Positions 8,952-17,673 of a DNA stretch of 64,000 nt are shown here, in pieces. Both the position numbers and the translations under genes were made by a program. This stretch comes from Caballeronia ptereochthonis. Lineage in GTDB: Bacteria; Pseudomonadota; Gammaproteobacteria; Burkholderiales; Burkholderiaceae. Below the pieces are notes generated by a model. The model was given only the letters and a program-made list of their open reading frames with translations, had not been told where the DNA came from and searched no databases. The stretch lies in assembly GCF_001545075.1 (NCBI RefSeq), contig NZ_FCOB02000012.1, positions 140,064 through 204,063 on the forward strand. The letters are read 5' to 3'. How positions within the stretch are numbered: position 1 is the first letter of the stretch; each line of letters begins with the position of its first letter.

Positions 8952-9511
8952 TCGATCGCCGCAATGAGCCGCTCTGCTTCGCGCCATTCGCCGAATCCTG
9001 AAGCCGGATTCATATGCCCGACTTCGCCGAGATCATGGAGCCGCGCCCCCCAGTCGCGCGCCATGTCGGCCACGCGCTCGAAGCGGGCGAGCGGATCGTT
9101 GCGGCTTGCCGCGACCACGCACGGAAACGGCAGACGCTCGCGCGGCGTGGGAAGCCATCCGTGCAGCCGAAGCTCATCGAGCGTCGGGTAGCCCTCGGGC
9201 AAGGGCGCGTCGAAATCGGGTGGCGTGACGAGGAGCGCGCCACGTATTTTCCGGCGTTGCCGCAGCGCCCAGTGCGCGGTGATCATCACACCGGCGCTGT
9301 GTGCGACCAGCACGACCGGCCCTTCGATTTGCGCGAGTTCCGCATCGAGCGCCGCCACTCGCGCGGCGCGATCCAGCTTGTCGCGTTGCAATGGCGGAAC
9401 GGTGCGTACGTTCGCATGCGTCTCGGCGAAGTGCGTCTGCCAGTGGTCCTCGACGTGATCGCGAAGACCAGGAACCATGAGAATCGCCGCTTCATGGAAT
9501 GTTGCATTCAT
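8948..9511 (-). CDS. RBBP9/YdeN-type alpha/beta hydrolase
   Basis: The 187-residue protein has the small serine-hydrolase fold: LMVPGLRDHVEDHW near the N-terminus, the nucleophile elbow AHSAG (Ser72), and a late GEVGHMNPASG giving the catalytic His. Family members are esterase-like but mostly uncharacterised. The start ATG 9511 is chosen because GAGAGG lies about 11 bases before it; an alternative start at 9535 overlaps the MFS stop (ATGA) but lacks a ribosome site. It is the last gene of the leftward island operon. Confidence 0.85.
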   Translation of the reverse strand: MNATFHEAAILMVPGLRDHVEDHWQTHFAETHANVRTVPPLQRDKLDRAARVAALDAELAQIEGPVVLVAHSAGVMITAHWALRQRRKIRGALLVTPPDFDAPLPEGYPTLDELRLHGWLPTPRERLPFPCVVAASRNDPLARFERVADMARDWGARLHDLGEVGHMNPASGFGEWREAERLIAAID

Positions 9512-9531
9512 TCGATGGATATCCTCTCGAA

Positions 9532-10842
9532 TCATTGAGCGGCCGCGCGTTGACGCAGCGCGTCCAGGCGGCGCAGATCGCGTGTGTAGCGCGTCCGCCC
9601 GAGCGTGAAAGCCAGCATCGCGCCGAGGCTCACGAGCGGAATCGACTGCAACGCGCCGAGCAGGCCGATGCGGTCCGCCAGAAAACCCGTCACGAGCGGG
9701 CCCGGCGCCATGCCGAGCAGATTGTTCGCGAGCGTGAGCGTGGCGAATGCCGACGCGTGAATGGCGGGCGGAGTCAAGTTCGCGACCATCGCGCCGGCCG
9801 GCCCCGATGTGCCCGCCACGACGAGAATGCCCACGCCGAGGAGCACGAGCTGCATCGGTCCCGCGGGCAGGCGGAAGGCCACCGCGAGCAGGACGAAGGA
9901 GAGCGTGCAATACGCGATCGCGGTGAGCCACTTGCGCGCGGGCACGGCTTTGCTTACGCGGTCCGTCACGATGCCGCACGCCACCATGCCGATGCCGCCC
10001 AGCAGCACGAACACCGCCGCGCCGGCGCCTGCCTTGTCCGGGGCCAGACCGTAGTAGCGGTTGAGATAGCTCGGCATCCAGGCGAGCACCGCCGCCATGA
10101 TGAAGAGCTGCAAGCCGCTGCCGATGTATGCGCAGATCACCGACACCGTCGAAAAGAGCCCGGTGAAGAGCGCGCGAAAGCTGACGCGCATGCCTTGTGA
10201 TTGCAGCTCGCGCCGCTGACTCGTCGCGATGCGCTTTTCCGTCACCATGGCCCAGTACGCGACCACGAGCACGATGCCGAAGAGCGCCATCACGCCGAAC
10301 GACCAGCGCCAGCCGAAGCGCACCGCCACATAGCCGCCCGCCGCCATGCCGAGCACCGAACCGAACGCGCCGCCCGCCATGAAGGCGCCGGTGAGCGTCG
10401 AGCGCAGGTGCGCCGGAAAAATGCTCAGGATGACCGCGATGCCGACGCTGCCATACGCCGCCTCGCCGAGGCCGACGATCGCGCGCGCCGCCAGCATCTC
10501 GCCGTAGCGCGTGGCGAGGGCGCAACCGAGTGTCGCGAGGCTCCAGAGCATCGCCATCAGCACGAGGCTTTTGACGCGGCCCCAGCGGTCGGCGAGCACG
10601 GAAAGGGGAAGCGTGAGCACGCCCACCATCAGCGCGACCACGCTGCTCAGTGCCCCCAACCGTGTGTCGGAGAGTCCCCATGCGGCCTTGAGCAGCGGGA
10701 ACACGGCGTTGAGCACCTGGCGCGACATGTAGTCCGAGAGCAGCAGCCCGAAGGTCAGCGCGAACACGACCCACGCGTAACGTCGCGAGACCGCGGGCGT
10801 GGCTGAGCCGGCCACCGCGGGTTTGGCGCAATGCAGTTCCAA
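9532..10842 (-). CDS. MFS transporter of the anion:cation symporter type
   Basis: The 436-residue protein has about 12 membrane segments. Its first helix contains LLSDYMSRQVLNAVFPLLK and the cytoplasmic loop after helix 2 carries DRWGRVKS, typical of MFS carriers for organic acids. The start appears to be TTG 10842, supported by GGAGGAG six to seven bases upstream. It lies between the BKACE gene and the alpha/beta hydrolase on the same strand, so it probably imports the compound degraded by the island. Confidence 0.88.
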   Translation of the reverse strand: MELHCAKPAVAGSATPAVSRRYAWVVFALTFGLLLSDYMSRQVLNAVFPLLKAAWGLSDTRLGALSSVVALMVGVLTLPLSVLADRWGRVKSLVLMAMLWSLATLGCALATRYGEMLAARAIVGLGEAAYGSVGIAVILSIFPAHLRSTLTGAFMAGGAFGSVLGMAAGGYVAVRFGWRWSFGVMALFGIVLVVAYWAMVTEKRIATSQRRELQSQGMRVSFRALFTGLFSTVSVICAYIGSGLQLFIMAAVLAWMPSYLNRYYGLAPDKAGAGAAVFVLLGGIGMVACGIVTDRVSKAVPARKWLTAIAYCTLSFVLLAVAFRLPAGPMQLVLLGVGILVVAGTSGPAGAMVANLTPPAIHASAFATLTLANNLLGMAPGPLVTGFLADRIGLLGALQSIPLVSLGAMLAFTLGRTRYTRDLRRLDALRQRAAAQ

Positions 10843-10903
10843 GATCGTCTCCTCCGTGATCCGGCGGCTAGCGGCCGGATTGTTTCATGGCACGGCGCCG
10901 TTC

Positions 10904-11959
10904 TTATGCGGCGCGCAGCGGCACGTTCAACTGACCCGCGCGCCGGTTCGGGCTCATGCCGAGGTTCCGCAGCGTTTCTTCGACGCTGTCGTACTGCACG
11001 CCGATCCTGTAGATCTCGCGCGCTTCCTTGCCACTCGCCACGTCGCGCCCGAGCTCGCGCGCGATGCGCACGCATTGCTCGACTTGCTGCACGGACGTCA
11101 TGCGCCGGCCGTGCTGATCGATGATCGTGTCCTCGATGCCGCAGCGCGGATGCAGGCCCATCGCCATCGCCATCGTGTTGATCGGCAGCACGTTCTTCAT
11201 CAGCGATTCGAGCGTGATGCACGAGCCGTCGGGGCAGCGTCGCACGAACTCCATGAAGTTGTACGGATTGGGACCGTCGAAGCCGCCGCCGATGCCGACC
11301 CACGTCACATTGAGCGGCCCGCGATAGGCGCCGCGCCTGATGATCCGCTCGAGCGTCTCCAGCGAGTGCATGCCGGTCAACTGGAAGTGCGGCTGAATGC
11401 CCGCGTTCTGCAGGCGGCGCAGATGCTCTTCGACCCAGCCGGGACCGGCGGGCACCGTCATCTCGCGGTACGCCTCCCAGTATGCGGGCTCGGCCAGCGA
11501 CGTCCCAGCGATGTCGTTGCGGTTCATCAGTTCGGTGATGTTCATCTGCACCGTGTTGATCGCGACCGTCACCTGATCGGGACGCGGCGTGAGCTCGGCG
11601 AGCATGTGGCGCGTATCGTCGGAGAGCCACTTTGCGGCGGCGCCGTCGTCTTCGGGCGCGAACGAGATCGAGCCGCCCACTTGCAGGATCATGTCGGGCA
11701 CGGCTTCGCGCAAGCGGCCGAGCAGTTCGTTGAACTTCGAGAGGCGCTTGCTGCCCTTGCCGTCCGGCTCGCGCACATGCAGGTGCAGCACGGTCGCGCC
11801 CGCGTTGTAGCAGTCGACGGCTTTCTGCACGTGCTCGTCCATCGTAACGGGGATGTCTTCGGGAAAGTCCGCGGGCATCCATTCCGGCCCATACGGCGCG
11901 ACGGTGATGACGACCTTGTCCTGATTCTCGGGATGCAGCGAATCGTCGAAGAATTGCAT
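10904..11959 (-). CDS. BKACE-family beta-keto acid cleavage enzyme (DUF849)
   Basis: A 351-residue member of the family defined by 3-keto-5-aminohexanoate cleavage enzyme. These Zn enzymes condense a beta-keto acid with acetyl-CoA and split it into acetoacetate and a new CoA ester. The LHLHVRE segment (Zn-binding HxH near residue 59), the preceding AGAT turn and GGSISF after it are typical. ATG 11959 is preferred to the longer frame because GGAG stands seven bases before it. Spacing to its neighbours is 66 and 61 bases. The keto-acid substrate is unknown; other members act on dehydrocarnitine or amino-keto acids. Confidence 0.88.
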   Translation of the reverse strand: MQFFDDSLHPENQDKVVITVAPYGPEWMPADFPEDIPVTMDEHVQKAVDCYNAGATVLHLHVREPDGKGSKRLSKFNELLGRLREAVPDMILQVGGSISFAPEDDGAAAKWLSDDTRHMLAELTPRPDQVTVAINTVQMNITELMNRNDIAGTSLAEPAYWEAYREMTVPAGPGWVEEHLRRLQNAGIQPHFQLTGMHSLETLERIIRRGAYRGPLNVTWVGIGGGFDGPNPYNFMEFVRRCPDGSCITLESLMKNVLPINTMAMAMGLHPRCGIEDTIIDQHGRRMTSVQQVEQCVRIARELGRDVASGKEAREIYRIGVQYDSVEETLRNLGMSPNRRAGQLNVPLRAA

Positions 11960-12025
11960 GTTGAACTCCGTTGAGATATTCGAAATGAATGAGCGCGCGT
12001 GCCGGGCGAGAACCGGCACTGAAAT

Positions 12026-12874
12026 TCAGAAAGGCATGTCGCCGATGATCCCCGCCCGCTCCATCTTGCGATGACAGGGCGGATAGTCCATCACCGCGTA
12101 GTGCTGCGTGCTGCGGTTGTCCCAGATCGCGATGCTGTTCTTCGACCAGCGCCAGCGCACCTGATGTTCAGGGATATAGGCCTGGCTCAGCAGGTACGCG
12201 AGCAACTGGCCCGCGCCGGGATTCGCGTCCTGCCCGAAGCGCACGCGCGCGGGCGTGTGATAGTTGGTGAAGTGCGTCGTGAAGGCGTTCACGAACAGGA
12301 CTTTTTCGCCGGTCTCCGGATGCGTGCGCACGACCGGATGCTCCGCGTCGGGAAAGCGCTCCTTCAGTGCGAGACGCTGATCGATCGGCATCGCCGCGCC
12401 GAAGCTCGCCTCGATGCTGTGCCGCGCGCGCAGATCCGCGATCTGCTCCTTCACATGCGCAGGCAGGTTCTCATACGCAAGCACCATGTTTGCCCACATC
12501 GTGTCGCCGCCGACGGGCGGGCACTCCACGCACCGCAGCACGCAGCCGAAGGGCGGCACCACGCGCCACGTCGCATCCGTGTGCCACGCGTTTTCGTAGC
12601 GGTCGTTCGGCTGCTCGGGCGACTTGTAGATGCGCACGAGTCCCGGATGCCCGGGATCGCTGCCCGCGACCGGATGATCCTCCAGCTCGCCGAAGCGCCG
12701 CGCGAACGCCACGTGCTCCGCGCGCGTGATGTCCTGATCGCGCAGAAAGAGCACGCGGTGCGCGAGGAGCGCGGCGCGTATCTCGGCGAAGAGCGCATCG
12801 TCGTGAATGGCGTCGGCGAGCCTGACGTCCTTGAGTTCGGCGCCGATCGCGCAGGTGAGCTGTTCTATACGCAT
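12026..12874 (-). CDS. TauD/TfdA-family Fe(II)/2-oxoglutarate dioxygenase
   Basis: The 282-residue protein oxidises a substrate with O2 and 2-oxoglutarate. The iron triad is visible: HTD within NAWHTDATW (near residue 100) and the distal His in DNRSTQHYAV (near residue 260), followed by an Arg-containing end. FLRDQDITRAEHVAFARRFGELE near residue 45 is the family's N-terminal signature. A GAGGAGG ribosome site precedes ATG 12874. It begins nine bases after the quinone oxidoreductase stop, so the two are co-transcribed. The substrate could be a sulfonate, aryloxy or quaternary-amine compound. Confidence 0.9.
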   Translation of the reverse strand: MRIEQLTCAIGAELKDVRLADAIHDDALFAEIRAALLAHRVLFLRDQDITRAEHVAFARRFGELEDHPVAGSDPGHPGLVRIYKSPEQPNDRYENAWHTDATWRVVPPFGCVLRCVECPPVGGDTMWANMVLAYENLPAHVKEQIADLRARHSIEASFGAAMPIDQRLALKERFPDAEHPVVRTHPETGEKVLFVNAFTTHFTNYHTPARVRFGQDANPGAGQLLAYLLSQAYIPEHQVRWRWSKNSIAIWDNRSTQHYAVMDYPPCHRKMERAGIIGDMPF

Positions 12875-12883
12875 GATGCCTCC

Positions 12884-13864
12884 TCAGACGACGAACACCG
12901 ACGAGCCCGTGGTCCTGCGCGCTTCGAGATCGCGGTGCGCGTCCTGCGCGTCACGCAGCGCATAGCGCTGATTGATCTCGATGCGGATGCGTCCGCTCGC
13001 GACATGATCGAACAGTTCGGCGGCGAGCTGATTCTTCTCGACCGGATCGGCGATGTAGTCGGCGAGCGCCGGGCGCGTCAGGTAGAGCGATCCCTTCTTC
13101 GCCAGCAATTGCGGGTCGAAGGGCGGAACCGGCCCCGATGCCGTGCCGACACAGACCATCAAACCACGCCGCGCGAGCGAATCGAGCGATGCGTTGAAGG
13201 TCGTCTTGCCCACACTGTCGAAGACGACGTTCACGCCCTTGCCATCGGTCAGCTCGCGCACGCGCGCGGCGACATTCTCACGGCTGTAGTCGATCACGTG
13301 CGCCGTGCCGTGCTCGCGCGCGACGCGCGCTTTTTCTTCGCTCGACACCGTGCCGATCACCGTGACGCCCAGAAGCTTCGCCCATTGCGACACGATCAAC
13401 CCCACGCCTCCTGCGGCAGCGTGGAGAAGCAGCGTGTCGCCTGGTTCGAAGCGGCGCACGCGCGTCATCAGATAGGCGGCGGTGAGGCCGCGCATGGTCA
13501 TCGCGGCGGCGCGCGCGCAGTCGATCGCATCGGGCAGCCTGATGAGCGGCGCAGCCGCGATGATGCGCTCCGTGCTGTACGCGCCGAGCGTGTTGATGAA
13601 ACCAGTGTAGGTCACGCGATCGCCTTCCTTCAGATGCGTGACGTTCGCGCCGACTCGCTCGACGACGCCCGACGCCTCCACGCCCATGCCCGAGGGCAGC
13701 GGCACCGGATAGAGGCCGGAGCGGAAATAGGTATCGGCGAAGTTGAGTCCGACCGCCTCGTGACGCAGACGGACCTCGAAGGGACCGGGCTCGTCGACGC
13801 GAACCTCTTCCCAGCGCAGGACTTCGGGACCGCCGGTTTCGTGAAAGCGGATTGCATGTGCCAT
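12884..13864 (-). CDS. NADPH:quinone oxidoreductase, zeta-crystallin type (MDR)
   Basis: A 326-residue medium-chain dehydrogenase/reductase without the zinc ligands of alcohol dehydrogenases. It has GLNFADTYFRSGLYP near residue 45, the Rossmann motif AAGGVGLIVSQWAKLLG near 150 and VFDSVGKTTF near 215, as in quinone reductases such as QorA. ATG 13864 is preferred over ATG 13873 because the GGAG ribosome site is nine bases from the former and abuts the latter. It starts 18 bases after the preceding Usp-like gene. Confidence 0.88.
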   Translation of the reverse strand: MAHAIRFHETGGPEVLRWEEVRVDEPGPFEVRLRHEAVGLNFADTYFRSGLYPVPLPSGMGVEASGVVERVGANVTHLKEGDRVTYTGFINTLGAYSTERIIAAAPLIRLPDAIDCARAAAMTMRGLTAAYLMTRVRRFEPGDTLLLHAAAGGVGLIVSQWAKLLGVTVIGTVSSEEKARVAREHGTAHVIDYSRENVAARVRELTDGKGVNVVFDSVGKTTFNASLDSLARRGLMVCVGTASGPVPPFDPQLLAKKGSLYLTRPALADYIADPVEKNQLAAELFDHVASGRIRIEINQRYALRDAQDAHRDLEARRTTGSSVFVV

Positions 13865-13882
13865 TGTGTTCATCTCCAGTTT

Positions 13883-14662
13883 TTATTGGGCGCTGTCTCG
13901 GCCCGCGTGATCTGCGAGCGCGCTCCAGTCGGCATCGCGCAGACAGCGGCGCGATGCCGGCAGCACGACGCCTTCGATGCGTCCCATGCGTTCCCACGCG
14001 AAGCGCGCGCACGCATGCAGTCGGTCTTCGATCTCTTCGCCGCGCATGGCGGATTCCGCGATGCGCGCGAGCAGGGCGGCTTCGCGCCCGGCGAGGCGCG
14101 CGAGTTCGTCGAACTCGGCATCGAGCGCGGAGGTGCGCTCGCGCAAGGCGAGCGTCAGCGCTTTTTCCTCGCGAGGCGCGACGCAAAGACCTTCGATCGT
14201 CCGCTGTGCGAGCCGCTTCGCGCGCAGACCGGCGAGTGCGTCCTCGAAAGCGTCCGAGCGCGCGCGATGCTCGTCGAGCAACGCGCCGACCACTCTGGTG
14301 ACGCTCGGACGCGCATCGGCGGGACACACGAGCACCGCGACGCCGGCCAGGGGCGGCACGGCGCTGCCTTGAGCGATGCACACGAGGTCGTAGTCGCGCG
14401 ATGCCTGGTGGCCGATGCCATCGAACGTCGCGCCACCTTGATCCAGAAGCACCGACGCGGGCACGCCCTGAGCGCGCGCCGCGGCTTCCGCACGGGCCAG
14501 CAGTGCTTCCGTGCGCCGGTGCGTGAGCGCATCGTGCTCGCCGGTCTCGCCGCAAACGAACGTGATGCGCGCGCCGAGCGATCGCGCAAGCTCGGCCGCA
14601 TGGCCAATCGCCTCGACGCAGGCGTCGCTGCGCTCGACGGGCACGAGCAGATGTCGGTACAT
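13883..14662 (-). CDS. UspA domain fused to a degenerate hemerythrin-like domain
   Basis: A 259-residue protein. Residues 1 to about 120 form a universal-stress fold (MYRHLLVPVERSDACVEAI). The C-terminal half follows the helical pattern of hemerythrin HHE domains (LLDEHRARSDAFE; LDAEFDELARLAGRE; FAWERMGRIEGVVLPASRR; DADW). Expected iron ligands are missing: the HHPKEE segment reads VAPREE, the His of the third helix is replaced, and W-E-H-M reads W-E-R-M. It probably cannot bind a diiron centre. The start ATG 14662 has AAGGAT upstream. As the first gene of the leftward run it may be a sensor or stress partner. Confidence 0.72.
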   Translation of the reverse strand: MYRHLLVPVERSDACVEAIGHAAELARSLGARITFVCGETGEHDALTHRRTEALLARAEAAARAQGVPASVLLDQGGATFDGIGHQASRDYDLVCIAQGSAVPPLAGVAVLVCPADARPSVTRVVGALLDEHRARSDAFEDALAGLRAKRLAQRTIEGLCVAPREEKALTLALRERTSALDAEFDELARLAGREAALLARIAESAMRGEEIEDRLHACARFAWERMGRIEGVVLPASRRCLRDADWSALADHAGRDSAQ

Positions 14663-14800
14663 GAGGATCCTTCGGCTTGCGGTTGCACGGTTGAATCTAT
14701 CGTAGTGCGGGCATTGCACTCGCGCCCCTCTCGCGACGGGAGGGGACTTGACGCATGCGCGCCATCCGACCCATCCTAGGCGGATCACGAATGCATCCCG
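14663..14800. promoter_or_regulatory. Divergent control region between the island operon and its LAL regulator
   Basis: These 138 bases separate the leftward Usp-like gene and the rightward regulator. They contain CCCCTC (14725-14730) / GAGGGG (14740-14745), a short GC-rich inverted repeat resembling the one after the regulator. No clear -10/-35 pair is visible. Confidence 0.4.
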
Positions 14801-17509
14801 ATGCCCACGAACTTCATCTCATCCGGCGACCCAGCCACCGAGCTCGTATTGAAGACCATGGCGCCGCGCGCCCCGGCCGGCCTGCTCGCACGCGCGCGTC
14901 TGAATGCCGAAAGCGCCGAGAGCGTGCCGGGCGCCGGCTGTCAGATCGTCGTCGTGCAGGCAGGCGCGGGATACGGCAAGACTTCGCTGCTGGCCCAATG
15001 GCGGCGCGAATTCCTGTCGCGCGGCGCCGCGGTCGCGTGGCTGCTCGCCGACGAACGCGACGACGCCGAACGCTTTCTGCGCGCGCTCGTCCACGCGATC
15101 CGCACCGGCTGCGCGCGGCCCGCATTCGGGCGCTTCATATCCGGGAGCGCGGGCGCGCCCGCCGGCGCTTTCGATCTGGCGACGGCATGGCTCGCCGAAC
15201 TCGCGCAGCTTTCGCTCGATGTCGTACTGATCGTCGACGAAGCGGACAGGCTGCCCGCGTCGGGCGCGCAATTGCTCGACTACGTGATGCACAACGCGCC
15301 GCAGAACCTGCGCATCGTCGCGGCCGGGCGGCAGGGTCTCGACAAGCCGGTGGCGGAACTGCTCGCATACGGGCAGGCCGTGCTCGTCGGTCCCGACGCG
15401 CTGCGCTTTCGCGTCGACGAGACGATCGCGCTCGTCACGCAGCGCTTCGGCGCGCGCGTGAACGCCGATGCCTGCGCGCGACTTTTCGAGATCACCGATG
15501 GCTGGCCGCTCGGCCTGCAACTCGCGCTCACCGCGATGGCGCGCGCGCAGGACCCGCGCGCGGCGCTGGACAATCTCGCGGCGGGTCCGCGCGGCCTGCG
15601 CGAGCCGCTCGTCGCGGCATTGCTCACGGAGCTTTCGTCCGACGACGAGCGCTTTCTTACATACATCAGCGCGATGGACGTGCTGCATCCGGACTTGTGC
15701 GCCGCCCTGACAGACGACGCGCAGGCGCCGCGGCGCCTGGTGCGCCTCGCACGCGACACGCCCGTGTTCGTCACCGCCGAGGAAAGCGACTGGTGCCGGC
15801 TGCATCCGCTCGTGCGCGACGTACTGCAGACCCGCTTTGGCGCGCTCGCGGATGCGGAACGGGCGGAGCTGCATCGCCGCGCGGCGCGCTGGCTCGGCGC
15901 GCGCGGGATGCTCGAACAGGCCGCGCGTCACGCGCACGCGGCAGGCGAGCGCGAGCATGCGTACGAGCTGGCCGAACGCTCGCTGCATGACGCCGTGAAG
16001 CAAGGGCAGCTCGGCACCGTGCTCGACTGGCTCGAGCGCCTGCCGGAACCCGAGCTGGAAAAGCGCCCGCGTCTGCGCCTCGCCGTCGCGTGGGCGCTCG
16101 CGCTCGGCGAACGTCACCGCGAGGCGCAGCGCCAGGTCGAGCGCGTCCTCGCGTCGCCCGGCGCCGATGACGCACTGCGCTACGAATGCGCGCTGATCCT
16201 GAGCGCGGCCGCATGGTATTCCGACGATCCCGACCGTTTCCTCGCGCTCTTCGAGCCGTGGGCGCAGCAGCCGCCCGCAAAGGATTCATGGCTTGCTCAG
16301 GCGCATGCGAACCGCCTCGCCGCCCGCGCGATGCTGCTGGGCGAGCCTGCGCAAGCGCGGCGGCTGCAACAGGCCGTGACGCGCGCGCAGATCGGCAAGG
16401 GGCTCGGCTACGTCGTGCGCTGGGGTGACCACATGGTCGGCCTCACGTGGATGCGGGAAGGTCAGGTGAAACTCGCCGAAAGCGTCCTCCTGCCCGCGCT
16501 CGCGAGCGCCGAAGACGATCTCGGCCGGCGTCATCCGCTGACCTGCATGTTCGCCGCGACATGTGCGTCCATCGCGTACGAGGACGATCGCATCGACGAG
16601 GCGGGCGCGCTGCTCGCCAACCGTCTCGACGTGCTGGAGCGCGCGGCGATGCCCGAGGCGGTCGTGCTCGCGTATCGTACGGCGGCGCGCATCGCGGCCT
16701 TGCGCGGCGACGAGCATCGCGCGCTCGATCTGCTCGAAATGCTGCATGCGATGGGCGTCGCGCGCGGACTGCCGCGTCTTTGCGTGACGAGCCTCGTCGA
16801 ACAGGTCAGCGTGCACGCGGGCCGCTACCGCGCGCAAACCTGCGACGCGCTCGTCGAACGCATCGATGCGCTCGTCGATGAGCACATCGGCGCGCGTGGC
16901 CCGATCTGGCGTCAGTCGGTGCAGATGCTGCAGGCGATGGCGCACGGCAGCGCCGCGCTCGCGCGGCAGGACTGGCGCGCCGCGATCGAACCGTTCGCGC
17001 GCGCGGAAGAGATCGCCGCGACGATGAAGCTCGGCCGGCAGCGCATCGAACTGATGGCCTTGCGCGCCTTGGCGCTCGAACGCGCGAGTGCAGAGGGCCG
17101 CGCGCCGTTCCTCGAAGCGCTGAACCTCGCGCGCACGTATCACCTGGGACGCGTGCTGGTCGACGCGCATCCTGCGCTTGCCGACTGGGCGCGGAGCGTG
17201 AGCGAGGAAGGCGAGATGAAGCCCGGCGAGCGGCCGATCGTGCCGCCGCATGTCGTGCGCGTGCCGCCGCGCTCGGGCGAGGGCGGCCCGCGTGCGCTGC
17301 CCAGCGTGATCCTCACGCCGAAGGAGCGCGAGATTCTCGAACTGCTCGCACGCAACCTGACCAACAAGGAAATCGCGCTCGCGGCGGCGGTGGGCGAGGG
17401 CACGGTCAAGTGGCATCTGAAGAATCTCTTCGGCAAGCTCGATGCGAGCTCGCGCAAGCACGCGGTGCGGCGCGCCATCGCGCTCGGCCTACTCGAAGGC
17501 GTGCACTAG
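14801..17509 (+). CDS. Large ATP-binding LuxR-family regulator (MalT/LAL type)
   Basis: A 902-residue regulator of the MalT type. It has an N-terminal AAA-like NTPase with Walker A GAGYGKTS (about residues 55-62) and a Walker-B-like VVLIVDEADR near 145, a central helical-repeat region with TPR-like character, and a C-terminal LuxR HTH (LTPKEREILELLARNLTNKEIA, then VGEGTVKWHLKNLFGKL). Such proteins oligomerise on binding ligand and ATP and activate transcription. It is divergent from the six-gene catabolic run and upstream of the porin and ligase, so it is the likely activator of one or both. Confidence 0.9.
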   Translation: MPTNFISSGDPATELVLKTMAPRAPAGLLARARLNAESAESVPGAGCQIVVVQAGAGYGKTSLLAQWRREFLSRGAAVAWLLADERDDAERFLRALVHAIRTGCARPAFGRFISGSAGAPAGAFDLATAWLAELAQLSLDVVLIVDEADRLPASGAQLLDYVMHNAPQNLRIVAAGRQGLDKPVAELLAYGQAVLVGPDALRFRVDETIALVTQRFGARVNADACARLFEITDGWPLGLQLALTAMARAQDPRAALDNLAAGPRGLREPLVAALLTELSSDDERFLTYISAMDVLHPDLCAALTDDAQAPRRLVRLARDTPVFVTAEESDWCRLHPLVRDVLQTRFGALADAERAELHRRAARWLGARGMLEQAARHAHAAGEREHAYELAERSLHDAVKQGQLGTVLDWLERLPEPELEKRPRLRLAVAWALALGERHREAQRQVERVLASPGADDALRYECALILSAAAWYSDDPDRFLALFEPWAQQPPAKDSWLAQAHANRLAARAMLLGEPAQARRLQQAVTRAQIGKGLGYVVRWGDHMVGLTWMREGQVKLAESVLLPALASAEDDLGRRHPLTCMFAATCASIAYEDDRIDEAGALLANRLDVLERAAMPEAVVLAYRTAARIAALRGDEHRALDLLEMLHAMGVARGLPRLCVTSLVEQVSVHAGRYRAQTCDALVERIDALVDEHIGARGPIWRQSVQMLQAMAHGSAALARQDWRAAIEPFARAEEIAATMKLGRQRIELMALRALALERASAEGRAPFLEALNLARTYHLGRVLVDAHPALADWARSVSEEGEMKPGERPIVPPHVVRVPPRSGEGGPRALPSVILTPKEREILELLARNLTNKEIALAAAVGEGTVKWHLKNLFGKLDASSRKHAVRRAIALGLLEGVH

Positions 17510-17561
17510 CGCCTTTTCAGCGCGTTTCAACAGGGTTTTCCCGCCTCTCTCGCAATCCCTA

Positions 17562-17583
17562 CCCCTCTCTCCACGAGAGGGGT
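17562..17583. terminator. Perfect 8-bp GC hairpin between regulator and porin
   Basis: CCCCTCTC (17562-17569), a five-base loop and GAGAGGGG (17575-17582) are followed by only two T. It could terminate or attenuate transcription from the regulator into the porin gene, or be a dispersed repetitive palindrome; a related shorter palindrome is at 14725-14745. Confidence 0.45.
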
Positions 17584-17673
17584 TCGGCGCACCCCCGATG
17601 CGTATTCTTGCCTCCAGACGTCGCAGCACCTTCGACGACACGCGACGCACTCAAAACAGCATCAGGAGACTCG

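Noticed and set aside
12071..14779. A 902-codon open frame on the plus strand
   Set aside because: It runs antisense through the TauD, quinone reductase and Usp-like genes, is Arg/His-rich without motifs, and reflects GC-rich codon structure of the real genes.
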